64,000 nt of DNA from Trogon surrucura. Its lineage: Eukaryota > Chordata > Aves > Trogoniformes > Trogonidae. The stretch covers positions 13,189,001 through 13,253,000 of the forward strand of contig CM036618.1 of assembly GCA_020746105.1 (NCBI GenBank). Direction: 5' to 3'. Position numbers and translations under genes: made by a program. Below, one piece after another: positions 36,586-50,370 of this stretch. The notes under the pieces were generated by a model. That model searched no databases. It was not told where the DNA came from and saw only the letters and a program-made list of their open reading frames with translations. Numbering within the stretch: the first letter of the stretch is position 1; the number at the start of each line of letters is the position of its first letter.

Positions 36586-39500
36586 GTATAACTTTTTTCA
36601 GCCTTTTGATGTAAAATTCAATTGATCTTGCCCTTCAGTACCAGCTGATGTTGCCCTTCCCTCTCTGTTGTCACTGCTGTTGTAGTCACTGTTCTGGTAG
36701 GAGTGAAGATCAGGGCTCTTGCACTAGACATTTCACAGCAGATAACTAATGGGTAGGCCCCTTCTCAGTAAAAGACATACATAAATGTTTACTTTCATGC
36801 ATGGCAGGTTCTGTGGCTGACTGTTTACAATACATAAATTAAGCATATTTAGCACGTCCCAAGCGTAACACTGGAGAAAGCAGATGGATACAGCAAGGAG
36901 GTGAAAGGAGGGCAAAATAATGATACACATAAAAAAGAGGATCTAAATCAAGCCATGCCCATTTTTATCTTGCTACTCGTCTCAGAAAAAAACCCACATA
37001 CACATGAATATTGTATAATACATGATAGATGGTAATAATTCTTAGTGTACTGTTGAAATGCCCAAACAAGTCAATTATAATGCAAACTAATGCTTTACGC
37101 CTCGTACAAATTCACAGGAAGCTACAGTATTTCCAGTTAGCTCATGCAGACAATTGAATTCATAAGTCATCTTTGTGTCATAAACAAAAATCACCAATTT
37201 TACACCCAGAATAACTTTTTGTGCATAAGACAATAATTCTAAGATTTTATGTTTTTTAAAAACAAAAAATTCCAAGTGTGTTCCTGATCCCTAGAGTATG
37301 TTTTGATTTTTTGTATGTGCTAAAATGCAACCTGAAAATGCTGAAAATTTAGGTTGATTACAGACTTAGCACAAACAAACAGTAAGGAGGTGATTCACTT
37401 CACTGAGTATCTCTGAAATTCCTGGTCATTTGTTCTGATTAATTTAAATTATTTTCTGTCATCTTCATATTTTGCTACCTCATTGCTTGCTTGGCCTGCC
37501 AGATCATTAATAATCATCTTTAGCATAATGAAAGAGTGCTGCAGCATCTGCTTGGTAAGTTTTAACCACATTGTTCCCTCATATTTTGTCTCTTGTTCAT
37601 TTCTTTCTAAGTTTGTCTTATACCATCATGGTGCAACATTAATTCTGTGTGACCTATTTTGATTGTGTCCATGTTGCAGTTACTGCCTGACTTCGTTTCA
37701 TCTTGGTAACTCGTCTAGTGGCAGCGGTGTAGCTGTGGGAGTGCAGAGCTCTGTCTTGGCTGTCAGACCAAGCGTTTACTTCGTGGCCAAGCTGGGTTTT
37801 GCTGCTCTTTCATTCTTTCACTACTGCCAAGGGGACAGTATCTCAGTTGGCTGGCTGAAAGCTAGCTTAGCGTTTGCTGGGTGACTGGCACTTAGAGATG
37901 ACATGCCTCTCCATGTCATTAGGGGTCATCCTTTCCAAAGGGGGGCAGAGCATTCACTTGCCATCAAATAGCTAAAATTATAGGTTGAACTTTAAACCAT
38001 TGTGGATAAAGCAGATTTAAATAGGACTTTCCGTACGTCCTAATTTTTTCATTGAATTCAGTGGCAGATTTCCTGTTTACTATAAGAAATAGTATATTAA
38101 GCAGAAGATACTATGTACTGTGTTTTCGTGTATGACCTTCCCTTTCCACATTTAAATAACTGTGTAAAATCAAGTTAGTTAGACCATGTTTTTGAATACA
38201 TTTGAAAACGTGATGCTCATTCAGGGAAAAAAAAGGACTCTAAGGTATTATTCAAGAAAATCTGGCTTACTTTTGTCATGTACGACATCACAGTAACAAA
38301 ATCCCATTTGAAAAGTAAATATATTTATAAACTCCCCATTTGTAGTATTACTGCTTAGTCCAAAATACCCACAAAGAACCTTCATTTTGTTGAAAATCAA
38401 CGATTTAATAAATGTTTTCTGTTAAACCATACATAGGATTATCATTAACAAGGTAAGAATGACATTACCAGCATCTGGGCTGTTACGACACATCTTACAC
38501 TGTGCTGTCTTACACCATGTGTGATTACTGAAGGCTACTCTTAGCTGGGTGTAAAAGTTCACTGGTTCAGACCGTTGGCATTTGCAGCTGCTTAACATTC
38601 ATTTTTGATCTGTGTAAATGATAATACTGTATTTTAGACTGTGGAGAATTAGATCTGCTGCACTTGTTTACCATATAGATAATTGTAGGATTTTTTTAAT
38701 TTTCTTGATAGTTCTTTGGCTTTTGCAAATGAACCTAAAGAACAAATTGCTCATAATGGAACTACAGCAATTTCAGCAGAGTCAAGATCTCACCCAAAGT
38801 TTTCTATTTAGTGCATATTTCTTATTTTAGCATCAGAGTGAACAGTGTAAATATAAGAATTCTTAGCTTATGTATGAATAGCACAAAAATGTATGTACGT
38901 GCTCCTTTTACAGTCTGCCATAGCTTCCATGGGTCTTCTTTAGGCTTTGAATCTTAAACGTTCTGCTTATGCCTTTGAAAGAAGCCAGGTGATGCCCTAA
39001 CCCTCTGACCTTGTCAAGGGAGATAGATAGGCATCTCCAGAGGGAAATTCAAAATCTAATGAAATCTAGGATCTTCTTCTCCTTTTCCCTCTCCCTTCTT
39101 TGCTCCACAGTAGAGAATTCAATATTAAAATAGACAGTAGTCTCTGCGAGGAGTCATTGTCTCAGCAGGTGCCTTACTGGTAATGAGATTTTTTCATTGT
39201 TTGGGTTTTTTTTAGCATGACCTCCTGTTTTACAGACACCGATTTAATTGCAGAATACCATTTCAGGGTTGCATTTTCCCCTCTCCCTTTTATGCTCAGT
39301 AGTTGCTAGGAATATATTTGAGTATGTATTTTACCAGAATCAACAGCCGGCTAAATGAAACAAGAAGGAATTTCAATCTGTATCTACATCTATAGCTGTG
39401 CACTCAATAGACTTTTGAATGAATCCTTTCCTTTCTTCCTTCTGGCTACCCTTCATGCCGTTTCTGCTCACAGAAATCTGCTTCTCTGTTACATGAGGAA

Positions 39501-42453
39501 CCAAAAGCAGCAATGCGGCTGCAAGGATTGGCAGGAGGGAGCTGCTTCAAGGCTCTGATTAAATGAAGCTGCTGCAACATGCTGCAGTTAGAAAAGGGTG
39601 AGATTCTTGATGCTCGATAGCAAACAAGGAGTGTGACCGAGATTATCAGTTAAGAAAGGTTGTAGATTGTCTTGCTGCTTTAATGTGCTGTATGCAATTA
39701 CACGAAAATTCCATTTTTATGTGTATGTGCTTTCATATTCACTTCTCGTTCATTTTTAAATAATGTCCCTAAGAATATAGATAAAACAAAATGTTTCTAC
39801 TTTACTAATAAATCCATATTTTCTTCTCTATGAAATGTAATTATTTTATGTATACAGGTCACTTTTGTGTATATCGAACCAAATAATTTGTAATTCAGTT
39901 TTTGTATTAGTCTTCAATATCTCAGGCTCATGGAATGAAATGCAAAGAAAATACCATTTATATAACATCATCTCTGATATTGTATAATACAGTCACAGCT
40001 GGGGAGTACATGCAACGCCTAACTTCAGATACCTAAATCAGATAGCTAAATTGCTTGCTTATTTCCTTGCATTGCCTCTGGTGTCAGTGAAAATAAAAAG
40101 AAGCCCTGACAGGGTGATTCAGACTGGGAACTTGGCTACCAAGAGTCAAGAAAAGGTATGTTTAAGGTTGGACACCTAAATGAAGTGTCTAAAGGGAAAT
40201 GGCACAGACCCAGGTTTCACTCCGGTAGGCTGCTTCCCACAGAAGCTGTTCCAGTTGCTCTTCTGAAGTGAGGCTTTTGCTCAAGTGGAAGTAAAAGGTT
40301 GATATTCTGGACCTGAGAAATACAAGCTTCAAGTAAATAAGGGGTGTTTAGAAAAGTAGGAATGACAAAACTTAGAAGCATTTCATTGCCTACAAATGTC
40401 CTAAACATAGCATCATGCTTTCCTCTGCCATTTAGCTTAAGGCAGAGCTCTTACATATACAAAATAATTCCTGTGAAGTCGAAACGGTCATGCAGTCTTG
40501 AGATGTGTTCCAAGAAGGCTTTGTTTGCTTATTTGATCTGAGTGGTTGTCCTTAGCTAAAATATTATAATGGTGACGTAAAAAAATGGAATGCAGCTGTA
40601 GAAATAATAGTAAATATTAAAGAAATCAAAGTAAAGGGAAAAGCCACAAATTTCAGATAGATCAGCAGATTTATTAATCATGAAATACTTAGTTTTACAA
40701 ACACACATCAAAACAAACAAGATGCTACTTAATATTTTGGACACCAGATTATCTTAACCAGTTTTCTTGCATTTTTGTCAGCATTTTTATTATTAATGTT
40801 TGTCATATAGTTCTGTATGATTAGTAATACACTTCTATGCTGTGATATCAATGTTACTTTCTCTTGAAAACTGGCAGGGAGGTTAGATGGAGAATAAAGG
40901 TTGCAGCAGGGTTGTTTATTTGCTTATGGACAAAATGTACTCAAATCTTGGTGGACATGTAGGTAGCTATCTTTTTATATCACTGCACTGTGAGACACAA
41001 TGACTTCTCATAATAGTCTTTATTTCAGAAGTAATACTTTTTAATATAATTTGGTTTGAGAAAACAGCAGTGAATCAGGACTCTTGGACCATAATCACAA
41101 AAGCAGGATGTACTGCTAAGAGGGGAGACACATCTCAGAAAGTAGGATACTGGGCATAAAGTAAGTTCAAAACCAGCAGATAGAAGTGCTAAAGATATGC
41201 TAAACAAAACATTGACAAATTATTTCATAATTCCATTTGCAATAAAATCTTTCCATCTGTAATACTAGGTCATCTTTTTCTGTCTCTGTTAGGGGTTAAA
41301 ATAAGTGCCAGTCCTCTATACCTTTCAAATTGCGAGCATCTCTATTTGTCAAAATCATGCTGCTGCTTCTCTTCCCAAAATACATCACACAGCATCTAGT
41401 CTGGTACTTGGTATCAGAGATGTCAGCTTAAGAAAAGCTTATCAAAAGCAAAGCAGTTACACAACATTTCTTTCATGGAAACACCTCTCTTTCTGGTAAT
41501 TTCACGTTTAGGAACCTGTGGAGCTGGAGTGTACATTCAGATCAGGATACCTAACAGGCACTGATGAGCTTCTTAGTCATGAATTTGTCATTATGAAGTA
41601 ATTTATATCTGGTTTCTGTAACTTCCTGTTGCAGTGAGTTCCATTGCAATGAATTCCGTTTAGATATGTGAAAAAATATTCACCCATATCATTAACACAG
41701 AACCCATTTTTCACATTCAGTGATGAAAAATGTAGTGCCACACTGTGCAATATCAGCATATGAATTTGAGTTAACTTTAAAAATACAAATGTATAACTAT
41801 TTTATTAAAATGCATGTTTTAAAATATAAGAAGTATTAATACTGAGCTAACTGCACTGAATTTCATTCTTTTCTATTTGATAAAAATGAAAAAAACCCAA
41901 ACCCACAACACTTTTCAAGCTTGTAGACAAGTATTCTGTAGCATATTCCATCACCATGTGTGCTTGCTGCAGAATACAAAAGCCTTTGGGATGAGTCATA
42001 CGTCAGGGTGCACCTGATGGATTGTTATATTTGATGGGGGGAATGAAGAGGAGCGATGTTCTCAGAACCTGACTTCTAAAACTCCAAAACCTTTGCCCGT
42101 GAGAACTATCCTAGGTGGTTTAGCCCAACACCCGGTTCTACTCTGAAGAGCTTCTGCTTCCCTGAGCCTTCCTGAATAACTTCCACTCCCTTTTGAAGCC
42201 CTGGGATTGGCCTTACTGTTAAATTTCCATCCATTCTGTCTTCCCTCTCCCATCCCTGCCTGACTATCCTCCATCACTATTTACTTCGTCATCCCTCCTA
42301 TCTAACATGTTCTCTGTGGCAGTGAGTAGCCTGTTACCTGGGGCACAAGCCCTCTACCAGAATGGCTGGTTGCTTCCAGAGGGGGGTTGTACCAAAAAAA
42401 TAAGAGAGGGTAGCTGTGGACATGCTACATTTTAAAGTTCAAATGTTGCTTAT
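36586..42453. other. Intergenic, no gene seen
   Basis: AT-rich sequence between the CpG island with its CR1 and the CR1 cluster. Only the possible L3-like fragment at 41,600-41,710 was noted. No frame above about 75 codons has a recognisable product. Confidence 0.55.
41600..41710 (-). repeat. Possible ancient L3/CR1-like LINE fragment
   Basis: The segment TGCAGTGAGTTCCATTGCAA followed by a GTGAAAAAATATTC block resembles an antisense L3/CR1-like block (compare the start of the 11.6 kb element). The match is short and could be chance. Confidence 0.35.
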
Positions 42454-43235
42454 CATAGAAACATAGAATTGTCAAGGTTGGAAGAGACATTAAAAATCAT
42501 CTAGTTCCAACCCCCTGCCATGGGCAGGGACATCCCCCACTAGATCAGGTTGCCCAGAGCCCCATCCAGCCTGGCCTTAAAAACTTCCAGGGATGGGGCT
42601 TCCACCACCTCTCTGGGCAACTTGTGCCAGGGTCTCACCACCCTCATGGGGAAGAACTTCTTCCTAACATCCAATCTGAACCGATCCATCTCTAGCTTCA
42701 ATCCATTCCCCCCAGTCCTATCACTACCCAACATCCTAAAAAGCCCCTCCCCAGCTTTCTTGTAGCCCCCTTGAGATACTGGAAGGCCACAGTAAGGTCT
42801 TCTCAGAGCTTTCTTTTCTGCAGACTGAACAACCCCAACTCTCTCAGTCTGTCTTCATAGGATAGGTGCTCCAGCCCTCTGATCATCCTCGTGGCCCTTC
42901 TCTGGACACGCTCCAGCATGTCCATATCTTTCTTGTGCTGTGGGCTCCAGAACTGGACACAGGACTCCAGGTGGCGTCTCACAAGAGTGGAGTAGAGGGG
43001 GAGAATCACCTCCCTTGACCTGCTGGCCGCACACCTCTTGATGCAGCCCAGGACACGATTGGCTTTCTCAGCTGCAAGTGCGCACTGACAGCTCATGTTG
43101 AGCTTCTCGTCCACCAGTACCCCCAAGTCCTTTTCTTCAGGGCTGCTCTCAAGCCAATCACTTCCCAGCCTATATCGGTGCTTGGGATTGCCCCGATCCA
43201 GGTGGAGGACCTTGTACTTGGTCATGTTGAACTTC
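42454..43235 (-). repeat. CR1 LINE, relatively young, 0.78 kb
   Basis: The copy is antisense with its 3' tail at 42,454. Its minus-strand translation gives a 140-codon uninterrupted ORF2 segment (43,225 to 42,803) with [27 protein letters not shown] and [25 protein letters not shown] blocks. A second open segment at 42,734-42,540 covers the C-terminal WHKLPREVVEAPSLEVFK region. It is closely similar to the copy at 50.4-51.3 kb (roughly nine bases in ten by eye over the shared ORF2 part). Confidence 0.95.
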
Positions 43236-43368
43236 TTAAGAGACAGAGAATTTTAATATTGTTACTTGCTCCTCTAATTTGTTCAGCATTGATGGAAAAG
43301 TAAACTAAGGGAAAATGTCCAGGAACAGTGAATTGTGGCTGTCACAAATAAATGAATCTGTAGCAGAC

Positions 43369-43735
43369 TCACAGAATTGCCTCGATTGGAAAAGACCTTT
43401 AAGATCATCGAGTCCAACCATTAACCTAACACTAATAAGTCCTCAACTAAACCATATACCTAAGCACTGTGTCGATCTGACTCTTAAATACCCCCAGGGC
43501 TGGGGACTCCACTACTGCCCTGTGCAACCTGTTCCAATGCCTGATAACCCTTTCAGTAAAGAAATTCTTCCTAATATCCGATCTAAACTTCCCTAAGCAC
43601 AACTCGAGGCCATTTCCTCTTGTCCCATCACTTGTTACTTGGTTGAACAGACCAGTCCCCACTTCTCTACAACCTCCTTTCAGGTAATTTTAAAGAGCAA
43701 TAAGATCTCCCCTCATCCTCCTTTTCTCCAGGAAA
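43369..43735 (-). repeat. CR1 LINE 3' part
   Basis: Antisense tail at 43,369 (TCACAGAATTGCCTCGATTG), then the ATCGAGTCCAACCATTAACC block and ORF2 C-terminus to about 43,735. Minus-strand translation at 43,662-43,447 gives [20 protein letters not shown] and [18 protein letters not shown]. It is a different CR1 subfamily from the neighbour at 42.5-43.2 kb. Confidence 0.92.
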
Positions 43736-44088
43736 GGAGGAACATCAAACCAGAACACTTTAAGCAAATGCAGCAGATACTTTGCAAAACCATTGTCTCA
43801 AATAAGTATTATCAACTGCTCTAGCTATGTTTATTATTATGTGGTTGCCTGAGATATCTATGTGTCTGGAGATTAATGAAAAATATACACGCATTATTCC
43901 ATACAATTGTTAGCTTATCCAAATCAGGTGTAATATAGCATAACACCTTTATTTCATCTTTAATGTGGATTTTTATTTGATTTTAATAGTTTGGTAATTT
44001 ATTTCATGTTATACAGTACTGTATGCTGTACAATTCATCTTCCAATTTTGAGATTCTTCACTGATCACGATTTTTGTACTCGTAACTA

Positions 44089-44348
44089 ATTGTAGGGGAA
44101 ATGGATACAAGCTGGAACATAGGAGGTTCCACAAAAATATTAGGAAAAACTTTTTCACTGTGAGGGTGACAAAGCACTGGCACAGGCTGCCCAGGGATGT
44201 TGTGGAGCCTCCTTCTCTGGAGACATTCAAAACCCACCTGGACACATTCCTGGGCGATCTGCTGTAGCTGATCCTGTTCTGGCAGGGGGTTGGACTAGAT
44301 GATCTTTTGAGGTCCCTTCCAACCCCTAACATTCTGTGGTTCTGTGAA
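44089..44348 (+). repeat. CR1 LINE 3' part
   Basis: Sense copy starting in the C-terminal ORF2 region (AAACTTTTTCACTGTGAGGG, then GGCACAGGCTGCCCAGG) and ending with GGTTGGACTAGATGATCTTT, the GGTCCCTTCCAACCCCTAAC block and a TTCTGTGGTTCTGTGAA tail. Confidence 0.93.
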
Positions 44349-44755
44349 ATATTTTCTAGATGATGTCTAAATTACTGGTCCACATACTTCAAGTCATTTT
44401 CAGATGTTCTTTGTTCAGTAATGAGGCTGTCAGAGTTTGCAATTTGAGAGATGTACCAAAAATCATGGAGTAAATTGAAATTAATTTAAAATCAACTCAC
44501 TGAAAAAAAAAAAAAATTGCCCCTAGCTCATTATTTTATGACTACAAGCTGCTGCTAACTGGGTAGTGTATTGTACACTGTACCGCAGCATGAACAGCAA
44601 AGAAATGAGAGCCGTATTGAGTTGGATAAGTTTTAATAAATCCAGACACTAACAGAGTCCTTAGACCAGGCATTTAACTTAGCATTATTTATGATACCTT
44701 TTCATTAGGTTTAACAAGGTCTAGGGAAATGCTGAGTATGTTTTTGTTCATGCAG

Positions 44756-45085
44756 TCATAGAATCGTGTGGGTTTGGAAGGGACCTTAGAGATCATCTAG
44801 TTCCAACCCTCTTGCCATGGGCAGGGACACCTCCCACTAGGCCAGGTTGCTCAAAACCCCATTCAACCTGGCCTTGAACACATCCAGCAAGGGAGGAATC
44901 CACAACTTCTCTGGGTAACCTGTTCCAGTATCTCACCAGCCTCACAATGAAGAATTTCTTCACAGTACCTAATCTAAACCTACTCTCTTTCGGTTTAAAG
45001 CCATTACCCCTCATCCTATTGCAATAGGCCCTTGTAAAAAGTCTCTTTCCAGATTTCTTGTAGGCTCACTTGAAGTACTGGAAGG
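44756..45085 (-). repeat. CR1 LINE 3' part
   Basis: Antisense copy with tail at 44,756 (TCATAGAATCGTGTGGG), then GGAAGGGACCTTAGAGATC and the TTCCAACCCTCTTGCCATGG block, and C-terminal ORF2 blocks to about 45,085. Confidence 0.92.
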
Positions 45086-48000
45086 AACAAGACAGAGGAA
45101 GGATGCTGTTCCTCATTCCTTTTACTCTGAAGAGCTGTCCAGTAATAAATACAGGGCATGTTCTGCTCTCTCATTTCTGAGTAGAGCAACTCTGCGGGAG
45201 GGCACAATCTAGAAACTCAAGAGCTCAGCCTTACAGTCTGTTGCAAGCATTAGTCTCAGTAAAGATAATGTTTCTTCCTGTGATCCCGCTGAGCTTGCCC
45301 AGTGGAAAAGTGACAACTTAACTATTGGTTAACAGTCAATAAAAGAATAGTTGTTGGTCAAAAGACAGGTCTGTGCTTTGTAATGCTCTTCCAGATAGAG
45401 ACAACTGATCCTGAATGAGTTTGCTTAGCTTCCAGGAATCAGATAGTCATGCTAATGCATCCTTGAGTCCAGATTTATTTACCTTCTGGTCCAATTGCTT
45501 CCTATACACAATATTTTTTTAAAGTTCATGAACTTGCCTTCTGCAATGCAGTTCATTAAAATCTTTTGTCGCGTTATTTTCCCTCCAGCCTTTTCTGAAG
45601 CAATACTTTACTAACTTCTCAAATGATTAGCATCTAATTGCGAACACATGGGCTGAGATTCACTTATCTGAATTCAGGCATCAGAGTAGTCCTCTACATT
45701 TGAATTAACTGCACTGTGCTGCCAGTATAGTCAGTTGAAGCGAATAAGCATTTTTAATCATTTATCTCTTCCTAAACATCTAAAATGCTTGAGATTTAAT
45801 GTCAGCCCAGAAGTGCCTATTTTTTCCCACTGTCTATAAAGGGAACCTCGAGTGGTTAGCTGAGATGCAGATGTCCTAAATTAGGTTACATGAAAAGCAC
45901 CCTGTAGTTTTCATACTGATAAGAAATATCGCTAATTATAAAATGGAAGTCCTGGTGCTCAGATCTGTGGGATCTACATCACTGACCCAGTTGCTTCACT
46001 GTTAAGCTTCCATTAATTTAGTTTTTATTTCCCCTTCTGCAGACAAAATGTATTTTCAAAAACATAGGGAAATCCAGCCCATGTGCCATCGTTTGAGTCT
46101 AATGATCTGTTAATCAGTAGTCTGGTTTTAATCTCACCATTAGATAAATTCGAAAAGAAATGGGTAATAGTTCAGTTACAGGTTTACCTCTTGGACGTAC
46201 AGCATGTTGATCTTTCAGCAGTTTAGATGGAAATAATTGTACATAATTTAATGTTTTTATTATAAAGAAATCACCATTATTGAAAATCATTTTACCCTCT
46301 GTAACTACAGAGAGGCTTAGATGAATCACCATCTAGATGAGAATCTTCCACACTAGACATTTAACATTTAAATTACGGAAGTGATGTGTTAATTAACTAC
46401 TCAGTGAAAGGGCTCAGAGTTTAGATCTCATTTGTTTATAACCAGGATGATCCTTTTCAGGTGCAATATCCTAAGAAAGCAGTTATTGAGGTTTTAATGT
46501 GATACTGTGGTCTAGACTCCTTGTTTTTGCAAAGCAACTAGTAATTCATGATCCTTCATTCTGAAGCCATTTCAAGCTAATGATAGACTAATAAGTGTTT
46601 TGTCCCATTTAACTTAATAGTAACAGTAGTGTAACTGAGATTCTGTTGTTTCTTGTGAGAAATGTATCTTATGACCTATCCAAGCTGTTTAAATGTGGGT
46701 TAGTACATATATGCAATTTGTGTGCACGTGTGCAATTACACACAGACACAACATGTTAAATCTACAGTATTTACTGCCCAATCTCGTGTATTAAATGATG
46801 TATTGTCTTCTTTATAAAATTAATTCATATTTTTTTTAGGAAGTTGCTTACCTGCTTCTTAGTTGTTTTTTAGGCAGCTGTGTAGTTTGACTTTTTTTAG
46901 CCTTTCTACGAAACAGTCCCTTTTACCAATATGTTGATGTTTACCAGGACATCTCAGCTATTGCATAGATGTTTAATCAGTGTAATGTAAATTTCTATCT
47001 ATTACTGAAATGGAGATTGAATGTAAGGGTTTTGTAAAGACCTGCATAACTCTCATTTTTAATGTATACCTGTGTCTACACATAAAAATGCATTTTTTAT
47101 AAATTTGTACTAATATGCATAACTGTGATATACAATAATTTATATAATTTTATACAAGTATAAAAATTATATATATGTAGTTGATGTATCTTTTATGTGA
47201 CAATGATGCCGATCAATTTACAAGATAATATATCATAAAGAAATGCCTGCAGTCTTTCTTATGTCTTATGTTGATAGTTGACCATATATAAGATTGGGCC
47301 AAGTAGAAGCTGGAAGATAATTTTGCAGTCGTCCAGCATGACCCTCAAGAAGAAGTACCATATTCTAAAGAATTTTTTTTCCCTCCTCAGGCTTTTATTC
47401 AACACAAATTTCTGATTCATGTTCTTGAAAAAAGACCATTTAATTCTTCCTGAATTTGTGGACCAAATAGGCCTTATTAATTTTCTTTTTCTGCGACCCA
47501 TAATTTCATTCTTTTTTTTTCTTTTTTTCCTAAGGCTGTAAAAAACATTTATAACATTTATAATTAACTGATTATCCTTACCATGAGTATTACTGAAATT
47601 CCATATCTCTTCCAAACTGGCAACACCTGAATATATGAAAATAGATTAAAAGGAATAACAGCTGAATTTTAAAACAAACTGCTTGTTAAATCAACATAGC
47701 CTAGCAGTTGTTTTAGCAAGCAGACAGTGTGGAAACCATTTCCCAGTTGCTAGGATGTCTCATTTATAGTGTTGACCTTCAGCTATACCGAATCACTCCA
47801 TGCTGTGAAGTAGTGGAGAGGAATAGCCTACCTACCTTCACGCTCTGCCCAATCCCGGGGCTTGCTGAAGGCAGATGCAGTGCTCTTGCAATTTACAGCG
47901 GTGTCAGGAAAGCCCAGATCGCAGGAAAATAACCTCACGTCCAGCCCACTCAACAAGATGGGCACAAAGGAGTGCCGGTGAGTGGGCGTTTTATCTCCGT

Positions 48001-49944
48001 GCATGCCTGCTCTAGGAACTTTTCCTTTCTTCGAGTGTTTCACTATGTCTGCCGAGAAAAACGTTTCTGTGAAAAAATATATGTTTAGATTAACAATGTA
48101 GCGACGGTATGACTCCAAGATATATGGCAAAAAGTATCTTATACGTGAAGTGACATGAACAAAGGGCTGCTATTTCTTTCAAAATAACGTGAAACAGCCG
48201 GTGATTGCTATTACGATTGCCTCTTGTCTGATTGTTGAAGCGTTAAAGAAATAAAAAAGAAGAATTCTGTTGTTTCTATGTTGTAGAACCACTGCCTAAC
48301 ACTGTCGTTCTGCATTCCTAAAAGCAAAACTATCCTTTATTTATTTTGTATTTTTTAACAGGTGGAGGATTGCTCTTATTAATGGTCATATAACACTTTT
48401 TATAATCACTCCCATTATTCATTTTTCCTAGACTTCACAGTCTTATGTGCTAACAAATTAAAATATGCATCTCAGTGTACAGTATTTTATAAATGTTGTA
48501 GAGAATTTCATTCAGAGTAAGATAACTTTAAAGGATACTAAGAGGAAAGTGCCATCCATTATCTTTAAAAGTAATTTGTATAAAGCATTTTAGATTCACT
48601 TGTTTTATCTTATAGATTTTGCACAAGATATCCAGGTGTTACTGTTGAATATTCCAAATTCAACAGATAATTGTGAATTGTGCTTCCATGGGGAAAAAGA
48701 TTTGAATTTTGATTATCAGCCATTTAGAGCGTTTCATCATTATAACCTACTGTTTCCTCAAAGACCAGCAACAGTATTCCTGCTTTTGTGATTCTCTGTT
48801 GTTTCAGTTTTGTCAATGTTGTTTATATTATTCATATTTTAGTCATAATTTTAAATATAGTAGATAATATATTTGCAATAAGCCATAATCAGCTCCTACT
48901 AAATGCACAAAAAGAGACTTTTTCAATGTTCAGTTATACAAACTATGTCCTGAAAAGTGAGGATCCAGTACATTAAATTAGCTCATTACAAGCTGCTCTG
49001 ATGTCCTACATACAGATCTGGATGTCTTAGATGTGCCTCTTTGTTAGATATTTTGCAATCTAGAACCAAAGCAACAGAAGAATTTCAGTTTCCAAAATCC
49101 AAGGCTAATACAGATGTGATCCATATATTATGAAAATGTTTTTGCGATGGTATGATGACAGTGAATTATATTTTGAGATGAGATGTAGAAGAGTTTTTAC
49201 TGTAGTTCAGAAGCTCAATCTTTTACAGTTTTTTTTTTTTGAAAATCAGGAATCAGCTTCCACCCACTTTATTTATATTAACTGCCACAATATCTGGAGA
49301 CATTACGAAATTAATGGGGAATACTTAAGTTGGCCACAAGTTCAGTGACAGACTTCAGATACTTTTTAGTTCTGTGTGCCTGCCAAAAGTGAACCCCCAA
49401 CAACCACGTTTTGATGCTTGTCTAAACGAGTGTGTTTTCTGCCCACATTTAATGCCCACAACTAATACTATTAGATAAGTGTGCTGGGGGAGAATTAAAA
49501 AGAAAAATAATCCATCTAATAATTACAATGTGCCAATTTCCTTACAGTGTAAGCAATACATTCAATTTCTCAACATTTAAATCTTGCTCTGTGGTTAGCA
49601 AATATGTTACAATCATACTCAAAGAATTCAGAAAATATTTATCATGGCTAATCTATAGGAACATAAAAATATGTGTCTGGAGAAGAGCTTTAGTCATGGA
49701 CTGCATGTGTGAATATGCAGAGGAGATACTTTGCTAAGAAATATGATGTCTTCAATTGCAATCCCATTACAGGAAACAGTTTCTGATGTCCAGATAAGGC
49801 ATTTGAATTTTGAAGAACTTATAGGATGTTAATGTGTAATGAAAGCACCCTCTGAAACATTTGCCATGGAGTGATGTGCTCTTAAAATTCCAGTCAGTTG
49901 CTCTCAACGTGAAAAGCTTCTGCCATCAGAACAAAACATACCGT
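45086..49944. other. Intergenic, strongly AT-rich, no gene or repeat recognised
   Basis: This includes a very AT-rich patch near 47,080-47,240 with TATATA runs. The longest frame is 118 codons on the minus strand at 47,259-47,615, lysine-rich and low-complexity, which fits AT-rich chance. Confidence 0.55.
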
Positions 49945-50314
49945 TACAGAATGGCTTAGGTTGGAAGGGACCTTAGAGATCATCTAATCCAACCTCCCTG
50001 TCATGGGCAGGGACGCCTCTCAACTAGATCAGGCTACTCAAGGCTCTGTCCAACTTGGCCTTGAACACCTCCAGGGAGGGGGCAGCCACAACCTCTCTGG
50101 ACAATTTATTCCAAAGTCTTGCCACCCTCGTACTGAAGAATTTCTTCCTAAGATCTAATCTAAATCTATTCTCCTTCCACTTAAACCCATTTCCCCGTGT
50201 CCTATCAGTCGACGGTCTTGTCAGAAGTCCCTCCCCAGCCTTCCTGTAGGATCCCTTCAGGTATCGGAAGGCAGCTATTAGGTCCCCCGGGAGTCTTCTC
50301 TGTTCTACCTGCTG
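49945..50314 (-). repeat. CR1 LINE 3' part
   Basis: Antisense copy with a 100-codon minus-strand frame (50,326 to 50,024) covering [49 protein letters not shown] and REVVAAPSLEVFKAKLD. It lies just downstream in plus coordinates of, and in the same orientation as, a larger CR1 beginning 57 bases later. Confidence 0.93.
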
Positions 50315-50370
50315 AAAAATTAACATAATTTCTCTTTACCACTGGACAGGTACACTTTTTGGAAACACTT

